Positions 24,425 through 33,433 of a stretch of DNA of 64,000 bases are shown one piece after another. Numbering within the stretch: position 1 is the stretch's first letter; each line of letters begins with the position of its first letter. Under the pieces are notes generated by a model. The model was not told the DNA's origin and did not search any database. It saw only the letters and a list, made by a program, of their open reading frames with translations. The DNA lies in NCBI GenBank assembly GCA_038249195.1, contig JBBRWM010000009.1, positions 1 through 64,000 of the forward strand. Direction: 5' to 3'. The translations under genes and the position numbers were made by a program. Origin of the DNA: JAOUEA01 sp038249195 (lineage in GTDB: Bacteria; Actinomycetota; UBA4738; HRBIN12).

Positions 24425-25202
24425 CGTCGCGCAGCTCGATCTGTCCATCCGGCGCCGGAGCCTCTTGTGGTACGCCGGGGGACTGTCGCTCTACACCCTG
24501 ATCGTCGTCGCGATCTACCCAGCGTTGAAGAACTCCGCCTCCTTGGACTCGATCGCCACGACCGATCCCACGGCTGCCGCGCTCTTCGGCATCACCGGCT
24601 CGATCACCTCGCCCGTCGGCTGGCTGAACGCGAACATCTACGCGAACTTCTTCCCATTGGTGATGCTGTTCCTCACGGTCGGGTACGGCGCAGCTGCGAT
24701 GGCCGGGCAGGATGAGGACGGAACGCTCTGCCTCGTCGCGGTGCTCCCCCTACGCCGCAGGGCGATCGCGCTGCAGAAGGCGGGCGTGATGCTCTTGCAG
24801 GCCTCGGTGCTCGCGGCCGGCGTCGCCGCCCTCGTGATCGTCGGTCGATCGTTCGATGTCGATGTCCCCGCCTCCACGGTGATCTCGGTCTCCGTTGCCG
24901 TCGCGCTGATGGGGGTCGATCTCGGCCTCGTTGCCATGGCGGTGGGAGCCCGCACCGGCAAGCGCGGAACGGCGATCGGGGTCGGGTCGGCCATCGCCGC
25001 CGTTTCGTATCTCATCAGTTCCCTTGCGCCGGTGGCGTCCTGGATCAAGCCCGCTCGGTACGTGTCGCTCTTCTACTGGTCCGTCGGCAACGACCAACTG
25101 GCGAAGGGTGTCCGGCCCGCCGACTGGGGGGTTTTGATCGTCGTGGGGCTGTGCGCCGCGTACGCGGTGATCATCGCCTTCCGGTATCTCGATCTCCGCT
25201 GA
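24414..25202 (+). CDS. ABC-2 type transporter permease
   Basis: A 262-residue membrane protein with six predicted helices: about residues 20-40, 70-95, 118-140, 155-175, 185-205 and 236-256. GGAGGCGATCG before ATG 24414 gives a good ribosome site inside the ATPase gene. The DEDGTLCLVAVLPLRRR loop after helix 2 is the coupling region typical of ABC-2 permeases (the -GT-..-LP-R pattern). It works with the upstream ATPase as a two-gene exporter. Confidence 0.88.
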   Translation: MRLDVAQLDLSIRRRSLLWYAGGLSLYTLIVVAIYPALKNSASLDSIATTDPTAAALFGITGSITSPVGWLNANIYANFFPLVMLFLTVGYGAAAMAGQDEDGTLCLVAVLPLRRRAIALQKAGVMLLQASVLAAGVAALVIVGRSFDVDVPASTVISVSVAVALMGVDLGLVAMAVGARTGKRGTAIGVGSAIAAVSYLISSLAPVASWIKPARYVSLFYWSVGNDQLAKGVRPADWGVLIVVGLCAAYAVIIAFRYLDLR

Positions 25203-25266
25203 TGCGGCCGAGGTGCCTGCCTCGAGGTCGCCTGAGCGGCCTTGAGACCGAGCCGCTGGGACGCGC

Positions 25267-25770
25267 TCAGGAAGCCGTGAAGGCGACCCGCATGCCCGCC
25301 TGGTAGTGCCCGGGGTTGTTGCAGATCAGCACGTAGTTGCCCGCATCCATGTTGAGGGATAGGGCGCTCGTGCATCCGGTGCCGATGCCGCCGATCCCGT
25401 CGACGCGCGTCACGCCGGCACCTTCCTCATCGACGTTCCCCTCGGAGTTGAGCGGGAGGTCGGTTGGGGCGAGGTCCGTCTTGAACACCAAGAACTCGTG
25501 CTCCGAGGGGCCTTGATTGCTCACGGTGAACGTGGTGCTGCCCGCGGGTGCCGAGGTCGCGTCGAGGGAAATCTTGAAGTCCTTCTCGCTCGCCGTGATG
25601 GCCGTTCCGGGGGGGGCGGCCGGGCTCTCGCACGGCGCCTGGGAGACGGTGGAGGTGGGGACGGATGCCGTGGCACTCGATCCCGAGTCGTTGTTGCTGC
25701 TGCAGGCGCCGACGAAGATCCCCAACGCCATCACCGCGAACACCCGGCCGGCCGTGCGAACTACATGCAT
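25267..25770 (-). CDS. Cupredoxin-like copper-binding lipoprotein
   Basis: A 167-residue lipoprotein: the signal peptide ends in the lipobox VGAC (Cys near residue 23), then comes a Ser/Thr-rich linker and a plastocyanin/azurin-like domain. The type 1 copper ligands are visible as the His in SEHEF and Cys, His and Met in ICNNPGHYQAGM. Such proteins carry electrons or copper at the outer face of the membrane. GAGGGGG precedes ATG 25770. No oxidase genes are adjacent, so the partner is unknown. Confidence 0.85.
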   Translation of the reverse strand: MHVVRTAGRVFAVMALGIFVGACSSNNDSGSSATASVPTSTVSQAPCESPAAPPGTAITASEKDFKISLDATSAPAGSTTFTVSNQGPSEHEFLVFKTDLAPTDLPLNSEGNVDEEGAGVTRVDGIGGIGTGCTSALSLNMDAGNYVLICNNPGHYQAGMRVAFTAS

Positions 25771-25887
25771 CTGACCCCCTCGTTCCCCTGATGCGCCCCG
25801 ACGGGAGGTGATGGGACGGATACTACGCCTTCCAGGGGAACCCAAACCACCCATGCGCGCCGCGGGCCCCGAGATCGAAACACGGGT

Positions 25888-27792
25888 TCAGCTGAGCGCG
25901 TTGAGGAACGCTTCCCCGTTGGGGGTCCCCACGCCGGTCACGTTGTCGTACCCCACTTTGGTGTGCAGCGTTCCGGTCTGGTTCAGCAACCGCAGCGAGT
26001 AGTACTTGCCCGCGCTCCCGTTCTCGTTGTTGAGGAAGTTCACGCGGACCGTGGCCACCGTCGTGGACGGGTTGACGATGTCGCGGACCGCCGAGGTGCC
26101 CTCGAGCGCGTAGAAGGCGGGGTTCGCGAACCCATGCGCGGTGCCCGCGGCCTGATCGGCCAGGGCCATCACGCCGGCCAGCAGGGGCGACGAAAGGCTC
26201 GTGCCGCCGATCCGATACTCCCCGTACTTCTCGGTCCCGTTCAGGAACGTCTGCGTCTCCCCCACCAGGAACCCCGTGGTCGGGTCGCCGTCCATCGCGA
26301 TGTCCGGCACGACGCGGGCCGCTCCCCCGTAGACCCCCGCCATCTTCGCCGGCACCACGCCGTGCTGGTACCAGGGCTCGGCGAACACGCGGCTGGTACC
26401 GCCCCCACCGCCGTAGACGAACGAACGGCCGCCCCACGTGTGGTGCTTGGTCTCATACGCCGTGGTGGTGCCCCAGCCCGTCTCGAACAGGTACTGGTTG
26501 AACGCGCCCACGCCCAGGCTCGTGCCGCCCACCGCGATCGCGAGGGGATCGGACGCCGGCGTGGAGACGGTCCGGTAGCCGACGGCCGCGATCTCGTCGC
26601 CGTCGTCGCCCGAGGAGAAGTACATCCCGATGCCCTCGGCGCCGCCCTGGATCATGAGGTCGTGCCAGGCGTCGATCTCTGACTGGCTCTGCTGCTCGCC
26701 CTTCACGCTGCCGTAGGAGTTCGTGATGATGTCGGCGCTGTGGTGGTCCAAGATGTCGGCCAGCGCGTTGCGCAGGTGGTAGTTCTTCGCGCTCGCGCCG
26801 CCCCAGTACAGGATGTCCGCTCCGGGCGCCATGGAGTGGACCGCCTCGACGTCGAGCGTCTGCTCGCCCCACCATCCCTGCTGCAGGCCGGGCCGGCTGT
26901 TCGGTGCGGTGGGCGCCGACCGGTTGTCGATCGTGGTCTGCGGCAGGCCGTGCCTCGAGGAGTAGGTGTCGAGGTCCGCCTGGATGGTGGGCGCGTTGAA
27001 GGCGTCCACGATGGCCACGGTCACGCCGGATCCGTCGAGGCCGCCGCCGATCGCGTCGGCCACACCGTAGGCGCCCTGCATCTGCTCAGGCGTGTAGCCG
27101 CATACCGCCAGCGACTGCGTCTTGCCCAGCATCTTCGGTGCGCCGGTGGCCATCTGCTGCGCCCAGAACGAGGAGCAGGGGCGCCCGACGCGGTACGCGG
27201 CGGGCGGTGGCGGCACCTTGGCGTGCTGCATCTTCAGCGGCGTGAGCCCGAGCACGCCGCGGACCACGCCGGCGAGCGACGACGGCACGGAGGGGGCCCG
27301 GTCGGGCGCACGGAGGACGCGCCCGCCCGTGCGGTAGTAGCCGAGCGAGACGTCGAACGCGCGGTTCACCTGGGCCACGCTGCCCGTGGCGCCTACCACC
27401 GTGTGGTTCGCGGGGACGTAGGTCACGACGATCCCCCGCGAGCGGAGCCAGGTGCTCACGGCGTCGACGTCGGCCTGTGACCGCGCGTAGCGCGCACGGA
27501 ACGCCGCGGGCGCGAGGTACCGCCCGTAGCCCGCCGACGCGGGGTCGGAGACCCGGCGCACCGTGGCCTCGGCGCCCGCCATGTCGGCCAGGCCGAGGTA
27601 GACCTCGAAGTCGAGGTGTGAGGAACCCGAGGCCCTGCGCACGAGGTTCTGCGGCCGAGCGAACCTCGCGCGGCTACCGCGCAGCCGCGCTCGTGCGGGC
27701 GACGCGCCCGCACCCGGCGCCAGCAGCGCCGCCACGAGCACCAGGGTCGTCGTCGCACCCGCGGCTCGCGCGATGGACCGTCGCTCGATCAT
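25888..27792 (-). CDS. Secreted S53 (sedolisin/kumamolisin) protease
   Basis: A 634-residue pro-protease. A signal peptide (VLVAALLAPGAGA) leads into a pro-kumamolisin activation domain (about residues 50-190, VYLGLADMAGAEATVRRV). The catalytic domain then has the Glu/Asp pair in WGEQTLDVEAVHSMAPGADI and the nucleophile Ser in GGTSLSSPLLAG; SSGDDGDE is near the oxyanion aspartate. Calcium-site-like residues lie near the C-terminus (DNVTGVGTPNG). GAGGAGAGGGG lies before ATG 27792. S53 enzymes work at acid pH outside the cell. Confidence 0.92.
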   Translation of the reverse strand: MIERRSIARAAGATTTLVLVAALLAPGAGASPARARLRGSRARFARPQNLVRRASGSSHLDFEVYLGLADMAGAEATVRRVSDPASAGYGRYLAPAAFRARYARSQADVDAVSTWLRSRGIVVTYVPANHTVVGATGSVAQVNRAFDVSLGYYRTGGRVLRAPDRAPSVPSSLAGVVRGVLGLTPLKMQHAKVPPPPAAYRVGRPCSSFWAQQMATGAPKMLGKTQSLAVCGYTPEQMQGAYGVADAIGGGLDGSGVTVAIVDAFNAPTIQADLDTYSSRHGLPQTTIDNRSAPTAPNSRPGLQQGWWGEQTLDVEAVHSMAPGADILYWGGASAKNYHLRNALADILDHHSADIITNSYGSVKGEQQSQSEIDAWHDLMIQGGAEGIGMYFSSGDDGDEIAAVGYRTVSTPASDPLAIAVGGTSLGVGAFNQYLFETGWGTTTAYETKHHTWGGRSFVYGGGGGTSRVFAEPWYQHGVVPAKMAGVYGGAARVVPDIAMDGDPTTGFLVGETQTFLNGTEKYGEYRIGGTSLSSPLLAGVMALADQAAGTAHGFANPAFYALEGTSAVRDIVNPSTTVATVRVNFLNNENGSAGKYYSLRLLNQTGTLHTKVGYDNVTGVGTPNGEAFLNALS

Positions 27793-27869
27793 GGATCCCC
27801 TCTCCTCGCGAGTCATGCCGCGCGCACTATCCGCGTTGGAACCGCGGCCGTCAACCTCTCGGGCCGCGC

Positions 27870-28640
27870 TCAGGCTCGGATCGTCACGCGGGTCCCCATG
27901 GGGACGTCGCGCAGGTGCCGCAGCTGGTCGTTGAGGACGCGTACGCAACCGTGCGAGATCGCCCGGCCGAGATCGCCCGGGTCATCCGTGCCGTGGATCG
28001 CGAGCCGAGCATCGCCCGTGGCTCTCGCGCCGGCCGGAGGGTATCCGGACAGACCCAGCACGAACGTCCCGTAGGGGCCGGAGGCCCACGCGTCCAGCCT
28101 GGCCCAGACGAAGAACCTGCCCGGCGGGGTGGGCGTGGACGCGGACCCGACCGCCACGGAGAACTCCTGGGTCAGGCGACCGCGGTGCCATCGCCGCAGC
28201 GTGCGCCCGGACACGTCGACCACGATCCGGTCGGTGGCCCGGGCCACATCCACGCGGTCGACGCGGACCCACCCCGCGACCCCGTTGGGCCGCACGCCCA
28301 GGAGCACCTTCAGCCACTGACCGCCGGCACGATCCGTTCGACGGCCGACCACGGGGAAGGAAAGGGGCTGCTCCCACGGGTTCCTCGCGGGGACGGACCT
28401 GATCGCACCCCCGACCCGCGACCGCACAGACAGCCGCGCCGCGTGTGTGGAGACCACGAGGGGCCCCGACGGAGCCCGGGCGCTCTGGACGCCGTCAGAT
28501 GCCGCCATCGGTTCGGCGGCGGGATCGGGGGCCGTGCGCGTCACGGCGGAGGCGCGCGGCGCCTCCGCCCGTTGGATCGCGACCAGGGTGAGGAAGAGCC
28601 CCACGCCCACGAGGACGCCGAGGACGCGTCGAAGGGGCAT
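27870..28640 (-). CDS. L,D-transpeptidase (YkuD) family protein
   Basis: A 256-residue exported protein. An N-terminal hydrophobic helix (VLGVLVGVGLFLTLV) anchors or exports it, a low-complexity linker and an SH3-like stretch follow, and the YkuD domain occupies the C-terminal 130 residues. The active site is AIHGTDDPGDLGRAISHGCV, with the catalytic Cys in SHGCVR. It would form 3-3 cross-links in peptidoglycan or attach proteins to it. It ends 77 bp beyond the sedolisin start and runs in the same direction. Confidence 0.92.
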   Translation of the reverse strand: MPLRRVLGVLVGVGLFLTLVAIQRAEAPRASAVTRTAPDPAAEPMAASDGVQSARAPSGPLVVSTHAARLSVRSRVGGAIRSVPARNPWEQPLSFPVVGRRTDRAGGQWLKVLLGVRPNGVAGWVRVDRVDVARATDRIVVDVSGRTLRRWHRGRLTQEFSVAVGSASTPTPPGRFFVWARLDAWASGPYGTFVLGLSGYPPAGARATGDARLAIHGTDDPGDLGRAISHGCVRVLNDQLRHLRDVPMGTRVTIRA

Positions 28641-28744
28641 CCGAGAGTCTTACCAGAGGCGACGCCGAGGGTCGACCCGGCCGAGCCGAAGGCGGACGCG
28701 CCCGCGACTACACTCGCCGGAGCAGGAGCCGGAGCACGCGCAGA

Positions 28745-28788
28745 GCACGCGCCAAGGAACGCGCCAAAGAACGCGCCAAAGAACGCGA
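28745..28788 (+). repeat. 12-bp tandem repeat abutting tRNA-Leu
   Basis: The unit GAACGCGCCAAA occurs exactly twice (28757-28768 and 28769-28780), is preceded by a diverged copy GCACGCGCCAAG (28745-28756), and is followed by a partial copy GAACGCG that runs into the tRNA acceptor stem at 28785. Confidence 0.8.
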
Positions 28789-28872
28789 GAGTGGCGGAAC
28801 CAGGCAGACGCGCTGGGTTTAGGTCCCAGTGCCCGCAAGGGCGTGGGGGTTCGAATCCCCCCTCTCGCACCA
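28785..28872 (+). tRNA. tRNA-Leu (TAG)
   Basis: Acceptor GCGAGAG pairs with CTCTCGC, followed by A and an encoded CCA. The anticodon stem is CTGGG/CCCAG with loop TTTAGGT (anticodon TAG, Leu). It has the long variable arm of class II tRNAs (TGCCCGCAAGGGCGT) and the T arm GGGGG-TTCGAAT-CCCCC. It is 88 nt long, and its first bases are shared with a 12-bp tandem repeat. The 238 bp that follow hold no gene that I can see. Confidence 0.96.
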
Positions 28873-29110
28873 CCTCGACGAAGTATCGCGAGGATGTGAT
28901 CCGTCCACAGCCCGAGGCTGAGTGGAAGCGGGCTACGCATTCCTTCCGCTTCCAGCTTACGGCACACGAGGGGCTTGATGTCAGCCCCCGGTCGTCCCTC
29001 ATGATCGCCGGCGGAAGCCAGACCCTAGGGGATAGGAGTGATGGGTCGGTGTTGCTGTCGAGGGATGGGTCGCACCAGGCCGCGACGAAGGACTGCAATG
29101 GGCGTGGACA

Positions 29111-30717
29111 GTGATGGACGCCGACGTGATCATCGTGGGGGCCGGCCCGACCGGCCTGATGCTGGCCGTTGAACTGAGCCTGGCGGGAGTGCGGACGCTC
29201 GTACTGGAGCGACGGTCGGAGCCCAGCGACACCCCGAAAGCCGGCGGTCTCAGCGGACAGATCTTGCAACTGCTGCGCTACCGAGGCCTGCTGAGGCGAT
29301 TCGAAGCGGCCGGCACCGGTCCCATCCCGCCGCTCCGACTGCCGTTCGGCGGTCTGCATGTGGACTTCACGCACCTGGCAGATCCCCCGATGCAGATCTT
29401 CCGGATCCCACAACCGCGACTCGAGCGCCTGCTCGAGGAGCTCGCCGGTGAGCTGGGTGCCGAGATCCGACGCGGCTACGAGGTGGTCGGGCTGAGCCGG
29501 GATGACGACGCGGCGATCGTGGACGTACGTGGGTCGGACGGGTCGAGCCGGGTGACCGCCCGATACCTCGTGGGGTGCGACGGCGCGAGCAGCCGGGTGC
29601 GCGACCTGGCCCGCATCCCGTTCCCCGGCATCACGTATCCAGAGGTTCAGCGGCTGGCCACGACCACCGTGCCCGAGTCGGTGAGCGTACTCGACAACGG
29701 TGACATCGAGGTCGCGGGGGTGGGAAGGATCCCCTTCGGTTTCACTCCCACCGAGCGCGGCATCTTCGCCGTCGGCTCAACCACCCCTGGGGCGCTGGGG
29801 GTCTTCACAAGTGAAGACGAGTCCGCCCCTACGACGACGAGGAACCGATGACCGTGACCGAACTCCGGGACAGCATCCGCCGTGTGCTCGGCGTGGATCT
29901 GCCCCTGGGAGAACCGACTCGACCGACGCGTTTCACCTTTCACGCTCGTCAGGTCGAGCGATACCGCGACGGGCGGATCCTGCTGGCCGGCGACGCGGCC
30001 CACCTGTTCCCCGCCCCCGGCGTCGCGCTCAACGCCGGCCTGATGGACAGCGTCAACCTTGCCTGGAAGCTCGCCGCCGCCATCCACGGCTGGGCGCCGG
30101 ATGGCCTGCTGGACACGTATCACGAAGAACGCCACCTCGCCGGCACACGCACGATGCTGCACACCCAGGCACAGGTGGCCTTGCGGCGCGGCCACGACGA
30201 GGCCGCCGATGCCCTCCGGGACCTGTTCCTGGAGCTGCTGGTGGACGAGGCACCGTTGCGCCGAATCGGCGCCCTCACGGCCGACAGCGACATCCGCTAC
30301 CCGCTGCCCAACCCCAACCAGCATGCCTTGACCGGCACCTTCGCACCCGATCTCGCCCTGGGCGCCGAGCAGGCACGACAAGCGTGGCGGAGCTCATGCT
30401 ACACGGCACGGCCCGTCTTCCTCGAGCTCGCCGAGCGCCCAGGCCTCCGTGGGATCGCCAGAGACTGGGGCCATCGGATCGACATCCACACCTCCGAAGC
30501 CGATGACCGACCAGCCGACGCCCTCCTGATCCGCCCGGACGCCTACATCGCCTGGGCCGCAACCGTCGACGAGCCCACCGCCACGGCCGCGCCCTCCCTG
30601 CGAGAAGCGCTCTCCGGCTGGTTCGGCGCACCCCTGGCAACGACCTCGCCCAACGAAGGCTGTTGCCCCAATAGACCTCTGTTTCTCGATCCGCAACGCC
30701 GATGGGTGCTAGGTTGA
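29111..30717 (+). pseudogene. FAD-dependent aromatic monooxygenase, split by a frameshift
   Basis: Two frames together encode one PheA/TfdB-type flavin hydroxylase of about 535 residues. The first (29111-29851) has the FAD-binding VIIVGAGPTGLMLAVELSLA, an ERR segment and VGCDGASSRVRDL. The second (29848-30717) has the second FAD motif GRILLAGDAAHLFPAPGVALNAG and the C-terminal thioredoxin-like part. Frame -1 continues the sequence at TACGACGACGAGGAACCGATG after GCCCCT, so one C is missing in the run at 29826-29829. The first frame stops with TGA overlapping an ATG (ATGA), so a two-part protein is conceivable, but neither half is a normal unit. A sequencing indel is not excluded. Confidence 0.85.
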
Positions 30718-30745
30718 GCGTCCTGCGACCGCCGTTGTCCGGCCT

Positions 30746-32212
30746 GTGCTGGTGGTTGCGTATCGGCCACGTCGTGGTCGCCATCCCAGATCGGAGCACT
30801 GGACGCTTCCATATCGGATCCAGCATCGACGAGCCACGGTCCACGGACATCGGTGGATCGTCGCTCGGGCGTTCGGCCTCGTGGCGTTGGCGAGCGTGCT
30901 GGTGCCGGCCGGCGACGGACTGACCTCGGCCTCCTCGTCCGTCGTCACCACCGTCCAGCCACGGAAGGTGGCGTTGATCGTCCTCGAGAACGCCTCGTTC
31001 CACGCATACCTGGGCTGCGGCGCGGGAGCGGTGGACCCGTTCATCTGCGCGAGCCTCGCCGTCGACACGGCGCCCCTGCACGCCACGGTGATCAGGGGCG
31101 GGGGCGCCGATCATGCCGGCTATCACGCGGGCGTGAGCGGATCGGGCGGGTTCGGCACGCCGCGGCAGTGCGGAGACGGCACGTCGGGCTGCTTCGCGAG
31201 CTCGGCCCAGCAATACGCGTTCTTGACCTCGGGGGACAACTGTCACGCAGGAGCCAACGACGGGGCATTCAACCGCGGCGGGCCCTCCCTGGCCGCCGGG
31301 GCTCCCGACTACTGCGGCACCGACATCTACCGCCAGCTCGAGACGGCCGGTCTCAGCTGGACCGACTACTACGAGGGGTTCGCCTCCAGCTCCCAGATGC
31401 AGGCCAACGGCGCCTGCCGCTCGGGGTTCTCCGATTCTCCCAACGAGCCCACCCAGGCCGGGCACCAGCAGTACGCGCGGCGCCACGCGCCCGCCACCTT
31501 CTACGCGGACATCGCCGGCGATTGCAACATCCAGGGGACGGGCAACGTCCGCGACTTCTCCCTCCCCGTGGGCGACACCGGAAGCTCGAGCACGAGCCTC
31601 GATGAGAACCGGGGCGCCTTCGCAGGGATGTCCGACGGCTGGCCCTCGTTCTCCGTGATCGTGCCCGACCTGTGTCACGACGGACACAACGCGATCCACG
31701 CCTGCGACAACCACGACTTCCATGCCCTCGCCGACACGGGTGGAACGCCCGCGTGCCGCCACCTAGCCGGGGAACCGCCGGGGACCGGGTCCGAGGACGT
31801 GGCGAAGCACGGGACCGTGGACTGCTGGCTCCAGGAGAACCTGCGCGACATCGCCATGGATGTCGGACCGGCCGGGGTCGTGATCATCACCACCGACGAG
31901 GGTTCCGGCGACCCGCAGCTGCCGATGATCATCGTGCCGGGTGAGGACGCGACCGGGAGGGCCTCCGCGCTGGCCTGCAAGGGGAGCGTCCCCTGCGCGA
32001 CCTCGACCTTCTATGACCACGGCTCTACCATCCGGGCGCTTGAGGACGCCTTCGCCGCTCAGGCCCCGACGGGGAGCATCGGCTGCTGGCAACTGTCCGG
32101 ACCGCTGAACGGCAGCGGCGACACGGGCTTCGGCTACGACAACTGCATCCACGCGACGCCCTTGCCCATCTTGCTTGACCACGGATCGGTCGTGGCCGGA
32201 GCGGAGCGTTAG
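30746..32212 (+). CDS. Secreted phosphoesterase (PF04185-like, phospholipase C/acid phosphatase)
   Basis: An exported protein of up to 488 residues related to the phosphoesterase family. The metal-site region opens KVALIVLENASFHAYLGCG, a diverged form of the family's E-N-x-S-F motif; VIVPDLCHDGHNAIHACDNH and VVIITTDEGSGDPQLPM carry further conserved Asp/His residues. A hydrophobic stretch (FGLVALASVLVPAGDG) ends in SAS, a signal peptide. The start is unclear: GTG 30746 gives a 45-residue basic prelude. Cysteines are numerous (14 or more), fitting an extracellular disulphide-bonded protein. Confidence 0.8.
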   Translation: MLVVAYRPRRGRHPRSEHWTLPYRIQHRRATVHGHRWIVARAFGLVALASVLVPAGDGLTSASSSVVTTVQPRKVALIVLENASFHAYLGCGAGAVDPFICASLAVDTAPLHATVIRGGGADHAGYHAGVSGSGGFGTPRQCGDGTSGCFASSAQQYAFLTSGDNCHAGANDGAFNRGGPSLAAGAPDYCGTDIYRQLETAGLSWTDYYEGFASSSQMQANGACRSGFSDSPNEPTQAGHQQYARRHAPATFYADIAGDCNIQGTGNVRDFSLPVGDTGSSSTSLDENRGAFAGMSDGWPSFSVIVPDLCHDGHNAIHACDNHDFHALADTGGTPACRHLAGEPPGTGSEDVAKHGTVDCWLQENLRDIAMDVGPAGVVIITTDEGSGDPQLPMIIVPGEDATGRASALACKGSVPCATSTFYDHGSTIRALEDAFAAQAPTGSIGCWQLSGPLNGSGDTGFGYDNCIHATPLPILLDHGSVVAGAER

Positions 32213-32237
32213 TCGGGACGCGCCAGAGGCTCCCGTC

Positions 32238-33407
32238 CTACACCGCGTGCAGGGCTGGCGCTTCGGCCTCGGCGACGAGGTCCTCCAGGCGCACGATCGC
32301 GCCCGGGAGCTTCACCACGAACCGCGCGCCGCCGCCATCGCGATCTTCGATGGCCGCGGTCCCGCCGTGGAGTTCTGCGAAGCTCCGCACGAGCGAAAGA
32401 CCGATCCCCACGCCCCGCCCGCTCGAGCCGTCCCCTTGGCGGAAGGCCTCGAAGAGCACGTCCTTCAGCTCGTCGGGCACGCCGGGGCCCTCGTCCTCGA
32501 CGACCAGGGTGGCTTCCCCGGGCTCGGTGCTGACCCGCACGTGGACCGGCGTGCCTGCCGGGGTGTGCCGCGCCGCGTTCATGAGGAGGTTCTCGATGAT
32601 GCGGTCCACCTTGGTGGGGTCGATGTCCACGTGCACGTCCTCGGCCTCGATGCGCACGGGGTGCGAGGCGAGCGCCGCGTTCTCGCTCACGATGCGCCGG
32701 GCGAGCTCTCCGAGGTCCGTGGGTCTGCGCTTGGGATGCAGCTTCCCCCGGTCGATCCTGTCGAGATCGAGGAGGTCGTCGATCAAGCGGTTCATCTTGC
32801 GACCGCTCTGCTCGATCACCTCGTAGAGGCTCTCGCGCTCGTCCGGGGACAGATGGAGCTCGGGATCGCGCCGGATGGTCTGCATCGCGCCGAGGATCCC
32901 CGCGAGCGGGCTCTTGAGGTCGTGGGAGACAGCGTGCAGGAGCGTGTCCTTGGCGTCGTTCATGTCCCGAAGGTCGCTGGAGCGCTCCTCCTCTCGCTCC
33001 ACGCGCGACCACTGATCGTCGATGAACGAGCGCAGGGTGTCGAGCAGGATCGCGAAGGCGAGGAACACGGCGAACTGCACCAGGGCGTTCCAGTACGTGT
33101 CGGGGTTGGTGGGGCCGACCGTGGGGTGAGCCGTGACGTCGGCCACGATGGCGGCCACCGTCGCCACGACCACGGTGAGGGCGCCCCAGCGCCCGCCGAG
33201 GTTCCACGTGACCAAGCCGATCGGCATGAGGTACAGGAGCGAGAGGGACAGGTGAGGCGTGAGGTAGTCCAAGACGGCGACCACGCCGACGAAGGCGAAC
33301 CCAACCACCGCCACCAGGAAGGTCGATTTCCCGTCGAAGAACCCGCGCGTGGCGCGCAGTGTCCGACGGTCGGCCTCCGAACGAGTCCCCGCCTGCGTTC
33401 GATCCAC
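32238..33407 (-). CDS. Membrane sensor histidine kinase (orphan)
   Basis: A 389-residue kinase with a membrane sensor of four or so helices (about residues 30-150, with no large periplasmic domain), then a HisKA dimer with HAVSHDLKSPLAGIL (His near 190), a linker with the N box ENLLMNAARH and ATP lid motifs DEGPGVPDE and GVGIGLSLVRSFAELHGG. It autophosphorylates on His and passes phosphate to a response regulator; none is encoded here. GTG 33407 is chosen because the frame farther upstream overlaps rdgB. It follows rdgB by 26 bp and is probably co-transcribed. Confidence 0.88.
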   Translation of the reverse strand: MDRTQAGTRSEADRRTLRATRGFFDGKSTFLVAVVGFAFVGVVAVLDYLTPHLSLSLLYLMPIGLVTWNLGGRWGALTVVVATVAAIVADVTAHPTVGPTNPDTYWNALVQFAVFLAFAILLDTLRSFIDDQWSRVEREEERSSDLRDMNDAKDTLLHAVSHDLKSPLAGILGAMQTIRRDPELHLSPDERESLYEVIEQSGRKMNRLIDDLLDLDRIDRGKLHPKRRPTDLGELARRIVSENAALASHPVRIEAEDVHVDIDPTKVDRIIENLLMNAARHTPAGTPVHVRVSTEPGEATLVVEDEGPGVPDELKDVLFEAFRQGDGSSGRGVGIGLSLVRSFAELHGGTAAIEDRDGGGARFVVKLPGAIVRLEDLVAEAEAPALHAV

Positions 33408-33433
33408 GACACAAGCGTCGGCCGCGGGAGCCC

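Noticed and set aside
28745..28788. CRISPR-like repeat
   Set aside because: The units are 12 bp and directly adjacent with no spacers; no cas genes are nearby.
27477..29114. A 545-codon plus-strand open frame that spans tRNA-Leu
   Set aside because: It runs through a tRNA gene and antisense to the sedolisin and L,D-transpeptidase genes.
29820..29851. Programmed -1 frameshift in the monooxygenase
   Set aside because: The site GCCCCTACG does not contain a canonical X-XXY-YYZ heptamer and no stimulatory hairpin is obvious; an indel in a C-run is simpler.
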